From positions 372,001 through 436,000 of the forward strand of contig JAOCPU010000002.1 in NCBI GenBank assembly GCA_035772785.1: 64,000 nt of DNA, in the 5' to 3' direction. Positions 49,009 through 61,300 of this stretch are shown here, piece by piece; position 1 is the first letter of the stretch; each line of letters starts with the position of its first letter. Below the pieces are notes generated by a model that was given only the letters and a program-made list of their open reading frames with translations, made no database searches and was not told where the DNA came from. Position numbers and translations under genes: made by a program. The DNA is from Phlebiopsis flavidoalba (Eukaryota; Basidiomycota; Agaricomycetes; Polyporales; Phanerochaetaceae).

Positions 49009-49729
49009 CCCACCTCCTATCTTTCTTTCCTGATCTTCCCTCCGGACTTCACGATCGACACCTACCTGGAAGAACGGGAACCGGGCCCAGCAGGATGCGC
49101 TTTGGTCAACTGTGCGCCCCCTGCCCTGGGGTTGTCAAGCTCGTTTCAACATCTTCACAAGCACAAAGTCCCCATCGCAGTTGCGACGGGCTCGCAGCAG
49201 CGGGGAAACTATGAGCAGAAATCGGCACATCTGATGAACGAGCTTTTCGGGTGCTTCGAGGGCAGGGTCGTCTGTGCAGACGATGGACTAATCGCGAAAG
49301 GGCAGAGGAAAGCCGTGTCCGGATGTGTTCCTCGTGACGGCGAATAAATGCTTTTTTTTGGGCGAGATGTAGTGGGAGAAGGAAGATGGAGATGCCGAGC
49401 TCACACGCCTGAGCAGGTTGCGGAGAGAAAGAAAGGCCTCGTCTTTGAGGACGCCCCTTACCTGGGATGCAAGCGGGGAAGAGGGCCGGCTTTTTCCAAT
49501 GAGCCCCCCCCCCCCCCCCTTTCATGGTCAGTTTCTCAGCTAACCTCAGTATTGACCCGTCCTCACAAAAGCTGTTTGCTTGAACAGTGGTTTGGGTACC
49601 GATGTGAATCTGGTGGCTCTCACCGCAGATGCGGACACACCATCCACCATCGAGCAACCCGATCAGACTCTTAAATCTCTCGAAGATTTTGATCCCGGTG
49701 CTTGGGGACTGCCACCGTACGATTCTTAA
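48629..49729 (+). CDS. HAD-superfamily phosphatase, GS1 / pseudouridine-5'-phosphatase-like
   Basis: Cytosolic Mg-dependent phosphomonoesterase of the GS1/HDHD1 group; the likely substrate class is small phosphometabolites such as pseudouridine 5'-phosphate (family knowledge). The start ATG at 48629 reads MTNLPKVEYVLFDMDG with nucleophile motif DMD. Exons continue with GLLIDSERVYTDVT, then NILARYDKEMTWDIKAGLMGK, then ERDAAAHLL and FTIDTYLEERE. HLHKHKVPIAVATGSQQR supplies motif II (Thr/Ser). LNELFGCFEGRVVCADD and a Lys-rich GK segment, PDVFLVTANKCLG and LVFEDA follow with motif IV acidic residues. The last intron, containing a long C run (49507-49522), ends at 49587. The end reads DFDPGAWGLPPYDS with TAA at 49727-49729. 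Small indels occur throughout. Confidence 0.9.
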
Positions 49730-51195
49730 TCAATAAATATTGTGTCATCTATGCTTGCGCTCATAATCGAAATTTCGCGTTCAATCGTTTGGCATAGCCG
49801 TGCTGCCCAATGAACTCAACGAACGGTATAGCAATGCATGGCCCTCCCGCAATCCTAGGGAAATGATATTTGAGTTGAATATTGTGCCGAAGATACTGGT
49901 AGCGCACCGGAGTGAGCCGTGAATCATGACCTTTTGCTGTACAACATCCTTACATTGGAATTGTCATAGCTGCGAGCACAGGTGAGTTCATACACATCTT
50001 TCTGCCCGTCGTGGTCATGGGCATGGACCGCATGGCTCAGCTTAGCGGTAGGTGAACGCGCCCATCTTGCCCAACTATCCCGATGCATTGCACTGCCTCA
50101 CTACTCACGCCGTGGTTCCGTTCGAATCGCAGGAACTCGAGGAGCAAGAGCCGAAGTAGGTCGTTTCAAGGACTATCAAAAACCGAGAGCTGGGGTACTC
50201 GCTTCCGTTCATCCTCGCACATCTGCCATGTGCGCTACTTACTCGTTGGCTGTCTCATATGTTTCATTCAGGCTGCATCGCATTGTGGCGGCGACACCGA
50301 GAGTTACGCGCAGTGAGAGTTGCAATACCAAGCGCAGCGACTGAGCGATGATACGTCCTGTGTGGCTCACCCGGGAGCCGATCCACGCGGGTGTGATTGC
50401 AGGTCAGTCACCTTGAACAGCCTTTGCCTATCTAGATTTTCTCACCTGTTCGTGATACCTCAGCACGATGTTAAGTAAACAGAACGGCACATCAAGTCGA
50501 ACGGGAGATCTCACCGCGTGCCATCATGAGCTGTTCCGCAGGATTATTCATATTCATACTCAAGGTCTCGATGCTACGCACGTATACTACCTGGGATGTG
50601 TACGTCAATTGATGTTGAGATTTTATTCTCACAATATACTGACAAATTGCTTCAGGTGTCAATGACTGCCCCATAGCCTAACTTTAGCACCACCTTAGCA
50701 TGTTCCAATATAACCATAAGTCTTGATCATCTTCTAACAAACTTTCGCGTCCGTCAGCCACTGCTCGGATACGACGCTGCTAGACGATCCGCCGCCTGAC
50801 ACAGGGCGGCGGGAGTAGCTGATGATTATGTACGAAGGCGGCACTCCATGACATCGAAAGCAGCGGTGTCATTGACAGTTCAGTCATGTGCAACAACGGC
50901 TAACATATAGGTTCGATGTCTCGTATAAATGCTTGCACATCGCTCATCGTCTTGCAAGGACTCTTACCGCGTCACTGGCAAAACCCTCTCACAGCCATTT
51001 ATCGGATGTCGGAATCAGGACTCCACATGCAAGGGAATCGGCTATGTACGTTTGATTATAATCTGCTACTACCTAGGTTCAATGCTCATCTCTAATAAGC
51101 GCGATTCAAGACTACGTGCAAGTAACGTGCTGCAGTATTATTTCTTACCCCGTCACCCTTCTTCCGTATGCTGAAATGACAAATAATCCTCAGCC
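49730..51195. other. Intergenic, no gene recognised
   Basis: Short frames only (for example 49982-50344 and 50083-50316, plus). The rightmost 100 bases may hold the first exon of DUF6533 gene 2, where a weak DYVQV-like coding run lies around 51110-51150. Confidence 0.35.
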
Positions 51196-52470
51196 CTCAT
51201 TGTCTACGAATATTTGATTACGCTGAGTCAAGAGATCGACGCCGTGTGGAAGCGGAAGCTCAACATAGCTTCTATTCTGCTAGTTTCTATACGTTGGGTG
51301 ATGGTGCTGAACTCGATTTTGGCCCTGGTTCCACCACGTCCCCGTTGGTGAGTGTCTGGCGAATTGAGTGAACATGATTCAATTGATGGCTGAACCTTAT
51401 TATAGGCGTAAGTGAATTATGGCTCCGCCTCCGCGCTATTCATCGTTATGTATAGCTGTGCTCCTGAATATTTTATCCAAAATTGTCTCAACATGATAGC
51501 TGTACTACAAGTTGCAGGTAAAATGTCAGACAATGTAAGCCTGCTTCGAGCAGACTTACTCGATCCAGCCCCGGACGCTTACGTAAGCGCGTCCGTGTTC
51601 CTTCTGTTCCTCGTCGTCGTCCTCGTTTTCACTAGTCTACACACCACCGCCTCGTTTGTACATACTCTCAGCTAGTCTCGTAGTCGAATAGAGCGCTCAG
51701 CCCTCTCCGGTCCCAATAACGAGCCTGAGTCCGACCGCGCGCTCAGCGCCAGTGTTCCCCGCTCGGCCAGCAGGGTTCCAGACAACTCACTTTCGGTTCC
51801 TGGCTTATTCTGTCTAGTATTCTCTGCGCTACGAGTCTTCGCCTTGTGGAGTAATATGAAGGCGATGGGTCAGCGATACCCTTTGGCTCTCGTCATTCTG
51901 CTACTAGGATCCGTCCCCGTTATGACCAATATCGTGGGTGAAAATTCTCCCGAATCCCGGACGAACTACTGAGGCACAAGCTTCCAGTATGGAGATACCC
52001 AATCCAGTATTGAATGGGTCACTTCGCCCTTTCCAGCTTGTACCAATCGTCCATACACCTCAAAGGCGGTCGAACATGTGAGCAAAAACCATTATTGCTT
52101 CTGACTCGCCTCATAAATTTGGGTCAATGTCGATGATCATAGAAAGTGAGTTAATTGTCCCGTCAAATTACTGGGTAAAATTAATCCAAACGTTTGACTG
52201 GACAGTTGAATATTGCACTTCGAATTTTCGGTCATAATGGCAGATGTCCTCGTCATCGTCGTGATCTGGGCAAAAAAAAAAACCTTCCAACATTGGAGAG
52301 AAGGGCAAAAGTTTGCGTATCAAAACACCCGTCTTCGGACATTGATCCTTCGTGATGGTCGGTATATCTTGACATTCTATCTCATGCCATCATTGACAAT
52401 TTCGATCAAATTGGCAAGGCACGCTGTACTTTTGCGTGAGTCGCTGTATCCACCGCTGTCCATACCTTGA
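51196..52470 (+). CDS. DUF6533-type multi-pass membrane protein, gene 2
   Basis: Best preserved of the three. The family signature lies at 51199-51300 (LIVYEYLITLSQEIDAVWKR, then LNIASILLVSIRWVMVLNS). It is followed, after an intron, by NYGSASALFIVMYSC and NMIAVLQVA. An unusually long intron-like insert of about 300 bases (51517-51819) follows, and then FSALRVFALWSNMKAMGQR and YPLALVILLLGSVPVMTNI. A loop with C-terminal Cys, TSPFPACTNRPYTS, follows, then the HFEFSVIMADVLVIVVIWAK helix, TFQHWREGQKF and TLILRDGRY. The start exon is not located; the C-terminus is uncertain because of frame changes after 52330. The function is unknown. Confidence 0.75.
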
Positions 52471-54763
52471 GTAAAAGTCACGTCAATTCTGGATGCAGAA
52501 TTTTTGCTAGCTATTCAACGTCTACCAGATGCTTTCGTTCGAAACATCCGCTCCGTGAAGCATCACATTTGAATTAGTTTCGCGTGTCAATCCAGGGCTT
52601 GACGCGGTTTTAAGGTCATTAATGCTCGTATCAAGGTCGGAAACGCGGCAGCTGTGTGTTATCCCAGCACAGCTGGCGAGTATCGATTTTCGCTCGGCTC
52701 GGGTCTTTATTCAACGAGCTACTTCAGTAGCCCTGTCCATACTCGCTCCAGCGCCTCATGGCTCAATTGACGCCAGCTTGGAAGCACATCACATTCTAAG
52801 TCGACTGCCAGTGCTCACTCATCTCCAAATTTATCTGCACCAAGGTTTCGGACCCAGAGGAGTTGGTACTTTTGGGGGAATTTTGGACGAGCAGACCCTG
52901 TTCATGTGATCGTCAGATGGATCATAGAATTACCATGGAAGTCAATGGAGTTGGGTCATGCGCTAACCCATTTTGCGATGGCAGATTGACGATCCCCCCC
53001 CTGTCCCCGCCCCCCCCCCCCGGGTGACAGAAGCTGTGCACAACAGGCCGGGTCCCCGCAATGCGTTTAGATAGTATACCAAGAATTTCCACTGGAACTT
53101 CTGTGGATGTTCTTCTTGGGGTCGCGCTCCGGCATTTGCAGTTTCTAGAGTTGTATATTCATTAATTTATTCTGGCTTATCCGGTATTTTGCCCGATCAG
53201 CCGGCGGTTCGAAGCAATTGTCGCTGCAAAACGCGGTATAACTCAGGGCTGCTGTCGCTTATCAACTAACTTGCATCGTTTCTTCTGTTTGGCGCAATAG
53301 CGATAAGTCCCGACACTGATGAATGGAGAATCCAACGGCTTTTTTTTTTCCTGGCGTTGAGACTGGGATGTCTTTATACAATCCCATTCAGTACTACTAT
53401 CGGTAGAAACTCTAACCAATGTTGACAATGAAGTTTCCAATTGACTATTCTTCATCAACTATTTTCGTCTCATGAAAACAAATTGAAATTAGCAAGACGA
53501 CTTTTATGATTCACCACGATTGATCCGAATTGCGTCCAAGGCATGAAGCCCAGGCAAAAACTAATCACGGTCTCTAGCCTTGCGCGTAACTCGGCTTCCT
53601 ATACTTTGTTTGATGTAGGTCTCGGAGAATAAACGCCCGCCCAGGGCTAGCTTATTCGCACATCTTGCTATACTAGCATTCGCACAAGGGATTCTGGATT
53701 TGGACGAGGAATCTCATCTCATCCGGGTGTGTACTATATGGCGAACATGGAGAAGATCATCACGGTTGTATGATTCGTTCCGGCCGTCCTCCATTCCTCA
53801 ATATAAACAAAGATTCACGCCTGTTATCAATCAATCAAGCCATTCCCAACAAAACAAATACGATTGGAATAAGCCGAGCCATTTTTCACTGTATGGACTT
53901 CGCAAGTATTAGTAACGACTATCCTGACAGGCCCTGCGCCCATCTGTCTTGTCGATAATCCACTGGGAACCATATGATAACAACTGCACGATAGTTCAGC
54001 AATAAATCTTATTCATTATACAAGGCATTTCGTTCATTAAACCGCAGCCATATTATGAGTTACGTATCTAGCGGCCAGGTCCATGTCCAGTAAGATCTTC
54101 TCAGATAGCATACCAAGGCTTCAATGCCGCTTCCGGTCCCAGCTCGTGTACTCAAGAAGCAATGATGGGCGCGTACTTGTCCATGTTAACCGGTTCTTGC
54201 AAGCAGCCTGATAGTTACAACAGCTCATCAGCTTGCCGGTATCATGCGGCGGTACGGCAGGGCCGAGCCAAGTCATCAGCACAAGTTCACTTCCGACATA
54301 ATTCACACTATTATTACGATTTGGCTGAGGAGGTGAAGCTAGTCACTCGAGGCGCCCACCTCACTGATCATCGCAGCTTCGATACACCTTACAGGTGTGG
54401 GTTAAGCTTTGTCCACCAAGGCGGTCAATTTATAAACTTTTTAGAGAAGTGAATCAGAAGACGCGGATGCGAGCCGGTTGACCAACTACCAACACTGCTG
54501 AAACGTGGAACCCATTCCGGCATAGACACCGCTTCAATCTACTACGTGCGTTTTTTTGCAATATTTTTGGTCTAAACTCTACACCAGTTCTGGAAGCTAT
54601 GACATATGCTGTAAGCGGTTTAAAATCTCGGTTGTTAATCAAACTCAACAACCCCCCTCAGAGAAAACCCGAACAACTTTGTATGTAAAATGTGCCATCC
54701 GTATCCCCCGCGCTATAACACTAAGAGCCAAAGCTGTCTCACTGGCAATTCTTCAACCACGGC
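52471..54763. other. Intergenic, no gene recognised
   Basis: Frames at 52622-52909 and 54162-54452 (plus) lack motifs. C runs of 7 and 12 bases lie around 52996-53021 (CCCCCCC TGTCCCCG CCCCCCCCCCCC). Confidence 0.35.
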
Positions 54764-56238
54764 ATGGAGTCCTCTACCGACCACGATTTTCTTCAACAAG
54801 AGCTCGTTGCGCTGTACGTCGTGCCCTTAAAGTCGATACTGACCAACTTGGAGTCTGCTGAGAGCATCGACTGATTATTGAGGTAGGCTTAATCAAGAAG
54901 ATACGTGGGGAGCAGCCACAACCGTTGGATATTATTCAGCAACGTACCATACTGTCCACTGATTAGTACGCTTTAGTGATAGTTCTATATGTAGTATCTC
55001 TTCACCTTGGATCAGGAAGTATCCGCTGTCTGGAGAGCCAGAAATGGACAATATCCCCCATTCTCATTATCTCTGTTCGCTGGGATTGATGGTGTTCTCG
55101 CAACTTATCGGATACGTTCCTCCATGATTGCCATGAGGGTGAGTGGTACTACGGGACGGTATCCGAATATAGCAGGCACACTGATCAGGAGTTACAGAGG
55201 TGAGTAATCTCAAGCTACAAACGAAAACAGCGCGAAAACTTACTAGAAATCCCCACTGTCAATTTTGGTAGCTGTTGGACCACTCATCATTGTTCAAGAG
55301 TTGCATTTCTTGTTGGATTTGACGCAAGTGCGGACAGTGAATATCTTTTGATTTTATTTTGTATAGTTGCGAGGCTCTCTGAAATTTCCGGTGTTTACGT
55401 AGGTTTGACAACGAAACCGCTCGGTTTCGAGAGTTCAGCTGCTCATTGTCATGTACAGCACAAGTATCGTCACGTAATTCGCTATGCCATTCGATTCCTC
55501 CGAGATTTTGGGATTAAGATGCCATGTAGGTAACGGAATATTGTAGAGTCGTAAACCTTTGGCCGTGCCGAGATGGCATAGCTAAACAACAGCTGCTAAT
55601 ATGAGCGTTACAGGTATATCACAGTCTCAGTTCCAACTACCTCATATAATGACCTTATCACCCCCTGGGATACGTGCGATCCGGAGCTTACTATTCTGTA
55701 CAGAAGATTTGCTTTGTCAGGTAGGTCCTCGTACACTACCATGCATATCCTTTCTTTCACTAATTGGAATTTAGACGTACGTGTGGAGCTACGGCGCCCT
55801 CGCCTTGTCCAGGAGTTTCATATCGTCATCACGTTTAGTGTCCTTTACGTAACGCGGTGTTGTTCAAATTGTTGATAGGCGATTGGTGGGTTGTCCTTCT
55901 GATATACGTGGTCTCGGACGTCATAGGGCATTGGAGGGAATCGCGGAGGCTGAAATATGCGTCTTTCTGTGTCGGGATGTCTCTTTCCTTTTTCGCGACG
56001 GGTCAGTCAATTTCGGGCGGCTTGAGAGTGGAACGGGACTTATGGTGCAGTTACAGGAAACAATCTACTACTGCGTGTATGTTGTCGGTAATTTATGGTA
56101 TCGATCTTGGTCAGACATGAATCCAACTAGGGGAGTCGCAACTCCGCAACATCAGCATGCTACTGTAGCCTATGGAAGAACCATGATCCGAATGCTCACA
56201 CATTGCAGACGAATGTTACGTAATGTCCCGAGGTAATA
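54764..56238 (+). CDS. DUF6533-type multi-pass membrane protein, gene 3 (degraded)
   Basis: Possible start at 54764 (MESSTDHDFLQQELVALYVV). The family signature is at 54988-55050 (YLFTLDQEVSAVWRARNGQY). A Trp-rich helix and basic loop at 55865-55960 (LLIGDWWVVLLIYVVSDVIG, HWRESRRLKYA) correspond to the WSKTFxxWREARRL region of the family. The pieces between these are scattered over frames and probable introns. The C-terminal region after 56000 is uncertain. It may be a pseudogene or simply poorly sequenced. Confidence 0.55.
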
Positions 56239-56594
56239 ATCGACTTGCCTTCTGTCCTCATCGCTAGCGGTCTGGATAAACTCTGTCCTTTCACACCGTG
56301 GCGGACCTAATTATGCCAAAGCCATGGTTGTGCATATTTCAGCCTTTTTCGAGGTCGCATTTTTTGAGCTCATAACCAAATCGATTGTAGCCAGCACTAC
56401 TCGTCAATCGTGTTCATGTTAAATCTTCGACAGAGCTGGCCGAAGGGCGACTGCACCGATCAGTATGAGCACCTATGGATCCTCCTACGACCAGTTTTTC
56501 CACGAAACGTAAGGTTGTGGCACTCGGGAATATGTGGGTGAAAAGCTTGGACTACTACTAACAGTCGAGGATGTGAGCTCGTGATAATGGTGGA
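56239..56594. other. Convergent intergenic spacer
   Basis: Lies between the plus-strand DUF6533 gene and the minus-strand hypothetical. Nothing is seen in it. Confidence 0.3.
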
Positions 56595-57059
56595 TCAAAT
56601 GTGGACATGGTGGGATGCAATGATGCAAAGGAGATAGCACGCTTGAAGAAACTCTGCAAGTGAATGTTTGTAGTAGTCCCGGGGAGCGTGGCGTAGTTGG
56701 GCGTTAAACATTTGCCCTTCCACCTGGAGTTCAATATTATACAAGCCATGTATTGCTTGAAGCAGAAACGTAACATTGAAACGCACCAAAACCCTACGCG
56801 TCAACCTTATGACAAAGAATGATAACAAGAACCCAATGACCACCACGACCATACTCAAAATTGTAATCCACGTCGTTCCCCAGCTCTTCGCCCTATGGTC
56901 GCGCAGACGAGTGCGCTCTTTCGTCATTACTTCGAAGTTGCGCTCCATCTTTTCCGTGTGCTTCGAGCACCACCGGTAAAAGTCCTTGTCCCTTATCCAA
57001 CCGATGTGGCTGCAAAATGCTGTGCGTTGAGCGTCCGTTAGTTGCCGTCGTGCATACAT
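56595..57059 (-). CDS. Hypothetical protein with one membrane segment
   Basis: A 154-codon frame starting MYARRQLTDAQRTAFCSHIG. The N-terminal half is charged and helical (EKMERNFEVMTKERTRLRDH), then comes one strong membrane segment (WITILSMVVVVIGFLLSFFV) with a positive flank (RLTRR), and a C-terminal part that may include an intron. No known family. It could also be the 3' part of a larger gene with the next frame. Confidence 0.45.
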   Translation of the reverse strand: MYARRQLTDAQRTAFCSHIGWIRDKDFYRWCSKHTEKMERNFEVMTKERTRLRDHRAKSWGTTWITILSMVVVVIGFLLSFFVIRLTRRVLVRFNVTFLLQAIHGLYNIELQVEGQMFNAQLRHAPRDYYKHSLAEFLQACYLLCIIASHHVHI

Positions 57060-57065
57060 TGCTAG

Positions 57066-58194
57066 CTAGCGAGCTGTCGCAGACATGTCATCTGTGCATC
57101 GTGCGCGCGAGATGTTCTGGAGGAATGACGGGTTGGAAAGCAGATGGGGCAAGCTGCCCCTGGTGAGGTTGCAGTGACTTATGGGCTTTGGGAGGTTCGG
57201 CAACGGGAGGGGCGAGGACCACAGATGGGTCGGGGAGGGCAGAGGAGAGATCTGCGGGCCAGGTGTCGGAAGGCGAGAGCAAAAGATCGTGCGCAGCGAG
57301 GTCCACGACAGGGTCCAAGAGGGAGGAACGTTGAGGTCCCTTTTCCTTTTTCGGAGATAGATGCAGGTAGCCGGGCGGATGCTGCTGAGGGGGAGGGAGC
57401 TTCGCAAGGATAGATGGGACGTTCAAGTTTGGGCTTGACATGCTAGAAGGTAAATGGACATTGAGTGGTCCAAGAGTAAAGGTGGGTGTAGAGCGATGGA
57501 TACACACATCATTGACAATTTGAGCGTTTTGCTCGAGTTTATCCAGTATGCCTCTAAACTCGGCAAGCTCGGTTTGTGGAGAACCTGAACGACGTGAGTC
57601 CAGCATATTACAGGTTCGTAGCACACTCACGACGCTTCAAGCTAGCTCAAAGTTGAGGTTCGACGTTTTTCAATAATCCTCTCTAGCGTATTTAAGTTTT
57701 TCTACTTGACCACACGTCAGTCCTGTATGGTCATAACATGAAACAAACAAAACGGCGGATATGTGACTTACCTGCAGCACCCCTTGGGTCTTAATCCATG
57801 GGCTGCACGACTAGGTATACTGGTTTCTTCCTTCCACTCATCGACTTTCTATACTCTTCTCTAGTCTCCTGATAAAGTCTGAGAAGAAATTGATTCTGTC
57901 ATGTACGGCCTGTTCTTGCTGGCGGATAGCTCATGTCGTGGGTGTGGTTGTGGTCGTGGCCGTGGCCTGTGAGCGGCGGATCGGTTCGAGCGCCCGTGAC
58001 ACATTTGGATCGGTTCGCTGATGACGCCGCATTGATGCGGGCAGATTCAGATGAATCGGGTGACGCGAACGCATGATGACTTGGATCGGATGCGGATCCC
58101 GCAGGCGCCCGCCCTCGCGAACGGCTCGCTTTGAAGGTTTGCTCGTTCCTTTCGCCGAACCTCCAACCAGCTTCTCTCTCAGGGGTTCCACCAT
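57066..58194 (-). CDS. Hypothetical Pro/Ser-rich protein
   Basis: Two coding-like parts lie on the minus strand. One at 58194-57931 starts MVEPLREKLVGGSAKGTSKP and is basic; a helical run (EQAVHDRINFFSDFIRRL) follows near 57920-57865. The other at 57630-57088 contains ELAEFRGILDKLEQNAQIVN followed by Pro/Leu-rich low-complexity sequence. Intron-like DNA with stops separates them. The helix-then-disordered arrangement gives no family. The start and the number of genes are unsure. Confidence 0.35.
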
Positions 58195-58309
58195 CTATTG
58201 ACGAAAAATCTACAACGAATCTATTTCATTGAATCCTTGACTGGACAGACATATACTTCTTGTCATCGCTAGTAAACACCATAATTTTCTTGTGTATAGC
58301 TACTAGACC

Positions 58310-61300
58310 ATGGCTCGCGGCAAGCAGGGCAAACCAGACCAACCGCGGCTCCCCGTGGGGGGTATAGAGGAGGAAGAGGCGGCGGTGGGCGGGACGTGGA
58401 AGGGGTGCAAGGGGCCGAGGAGATTTCGACGCTGCAGACTTTACGATATACGACTTCGATTGGACGGATGGTGAGTACTCTGATGTATCAAGCACGCACT
58501 GCTGATATTCGTACTCAGGCGTATCGAGTAGCGGTGGTGTGGGTACACCTAAGCAGCGGGACGAGGGCGTGGTGGAAATGGCTTCAGCACACCCGAGGTA
58601 AAGCCTACACACCCCACCGAGGGTCAAGCACACCAAGAGGACGGGGACGACCTCATGGTACAACACAAATTACGATGACGTGGACCCTGCCATGGGACGG
58701 GGGCGAGGAGGTCCCATAGATCGTGGACGTGGGCGTGGCTCGAAAAACCTGTCGTCGAAAGCACGCGCGGGTGCACCCTTGTCGAAGCTGTTGTACGAGG
58801 ATAGGCCGCTGCTGAAGCCGATCGTTTTCGTACAGCTCGGTCTATACTGCAACCTTGTTCGAAGATGAACGAAGAGGTATTCAAAACCTCTCACGGAGGA
58901 CGTCGGTAAGTCATCACGCCTCCATGATCGCAAATCTGTCATGAAACGTAATATCATAGCGAACGATGAAGAAAAGCCATGCGCCGACAGCAGCCGCAAG
59001 TGAACCGTGTGTTCGGCACAACTGATGATGATGACGAAGAACAAATAGAAGAGATCGACTTCTCTCAGAACGTCGGGAAGGTTGCAGGCTGAAGTATGAC
59101 GCTGCTGCCACCGGAGACCACCGAACCTCGAGAGGAGGTCACGATCGTACAACAAAGAGTTTTTTACGATGGATTTTACGTCGACACCCAACTCCCACAC
59201 CCGTATCTACAACCACCACGCGCGACATGGGGGCTAATCCGAGAAGCCCTCGGCGACGATGACGACGAAATTGTGTACGTCGCGCCACATCCCCGAGCAT
59301 GGCCCTGTGACGCCACCTGCCGACGACTGTAACGCGACCGAAGTGCTACCATACTGCACTCCATTCTTACTGGTCTACGGCCCTCTTTCCCGGAGGAGGT
59401 CCAAGCAGTACCTGTCCTGGTCTAGGAGGATTCGTCCCACCCAAGCTCTCACACAAAGCTTTTTTAGAAGACGCTATTTCCGCGGCACCTCAGTCTCCGC
59501 ATGGACCCTCAGGAGGACGGCCGGAGGGTTTCGTGTCGGAAGGGCCCCCCCTCCAGCCCTCAGTCGAGTCCTCAGTCCACAGAGAAATCCATTCCGAGCA
59601 TCGCGCCTGAAGCGAGTCTCGAACGCGGGACCCCAACGACGCACCCCCCTCCAACCACTCGCAGCAAAGCCGAATCGGTCGAACCACATGACAGCTATCC
59701 AACACCCATAACGATTACGATATCTGACCAGGTGGTCGCGGCCCTAAGCCACGACACCTGCTCACGCAAACCCGATACAGACGCTGACCCTCTCCGTCCC
59801 ACCCACGCTCGAAGACGGTCGCATTCAGCTTCTCCAAAAAAGGACACAGCTCAATAAAACGGCGGCAACACCCCGCGCGCACGCCTCGCTCGCTCATCAA
59901 GGGACACGCGCACGCACACGCCGCAAGCGGCGCCCGCGCAGGTTCAGCTCATTTGGCGTACGTCGCTCGCGGAGGCGCAGCTGCACGCCGAGGGACCCGC
60001 GGAAGAATGAGCGGCGCGACGATTCGGATGTGAACTGGGGGTCCGACGACGAAGTACAGGATCCCGTGGAGGAGCTGTCGAATGGGGTCGGGGATATGCA
60101 GGTGGACGAGCATATTGACGTTGAAGCGATGAGGCGCTTTGCGAAGAGTATGAGCGCGGAGGGCTCGAGGACCGTGACGATGGATGACATTGCGGACGAG
60201 GAGATGATGCGGAAAGAGGACGAAGAGGGATATGGTGGTGGCGAAGGGTTCGAGCGCCGGCGAGGAGAGTGGGGAATGTGAAGACGAAGATAGCGAGATT
60301 GAACGAGATCGTGAGGAAAGAGGAGGAGATGCTCATCGCAGAGGGTATTGACCTCGAGCAATTGGAGAGCGGCGATGCAAAGAGGACGAACTCGTGAGCG
60401 ATGACGAGGACTTCGCGGCAGGGCTCCAGCGTTATACGCAAGAATGCCAAGGGCAAGGGCAAAGCGAATGCCACAACCCCCCGGAGAGTGACGAAGATGA
60501 TGATGACGACGACGACGACGACGACGGTGAAGACGTAGACATGAGCTTCGAGGGTACGTGGGCAGACAACGACGAGGCTGCTATTGCAGCCATACAGGTG
60601 CGTCCCCTGACATGATCGTGATGTGCGTGCTAACCCGTCGGCAGGATCATCGTCGGCGGAAAAGACAAGAATCTCAGTCGTGACGTGCAGAAATTGCGCG
60701 CGACAAGCTCTTCCATTCAATTAGAAATGGTGACAGCGACCTTTGACGAGTACGAAGCAATGATGGGTCGCCCTGCGAGTAAGTAACGGCCCCTCGCCCA
60801 CATCAATCTGCCTTCTGACTGTTTACAGCGCGCAAGAAGGACAAGGGCAAAGAGCTGCCTCCCGACCTGCAAAAGCTATGGGAGCAAGACCGCGAGAAGA
60901 AGGACCCGAGAACAAGCGTCTCCGCGACTCCCAGCAGCGCAGAGAAGCCGTGCCGCGGACCCGCTTTCCAAGAAAAAGGGCGGAAAGAAGGGTATGAAGG
61001 CGATGCTCGAGGCTGCGCGATACGACGGCCCTGAGTGGAGCTGCCCAACCGCGTCACCGACCTCGTCTCGCTCGAGGCGCAGATCCGGCCGGTTCCTCGC
61101 GGAGGTCGACACGAGGAGCATGACGCTTCCGCCTGCGGACAAGGGCACGCGGAAGCGCATCCACGAGCTGGCAGAGGCGTTCAGTCTGAAGAGCACGAGC
61201 AAGGGCCAGGGAAAAACGCGCGGTACACGACGCTGATCAAGACGAGCGCGAGCGGGCTCAAGATCAGGGAGGGCAAGGTGAAGCGCATCCTCCGGGAATC

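Noticed and set aside
43377..49729. Transposon with target-site duplication around the 4.6 kb segment
   Set aside because: The flanking copies are about 630-650 bases and cover gene sequence; no terminal inverted repeats, LTRs, integrase or reverse transcriptase motifs are seen.
60491..60535. GAC/GAT microsatellite as a separate repeat
   Set aside because: It encodes an Asp run in frame within the acidic segment of the Sqs1-like protein.
59944..60720. 258-codon minus-strand frame rich in Ser/Pro
   Set aside because: Antisense shadow of the acidic part of the Sqs1-like gene.
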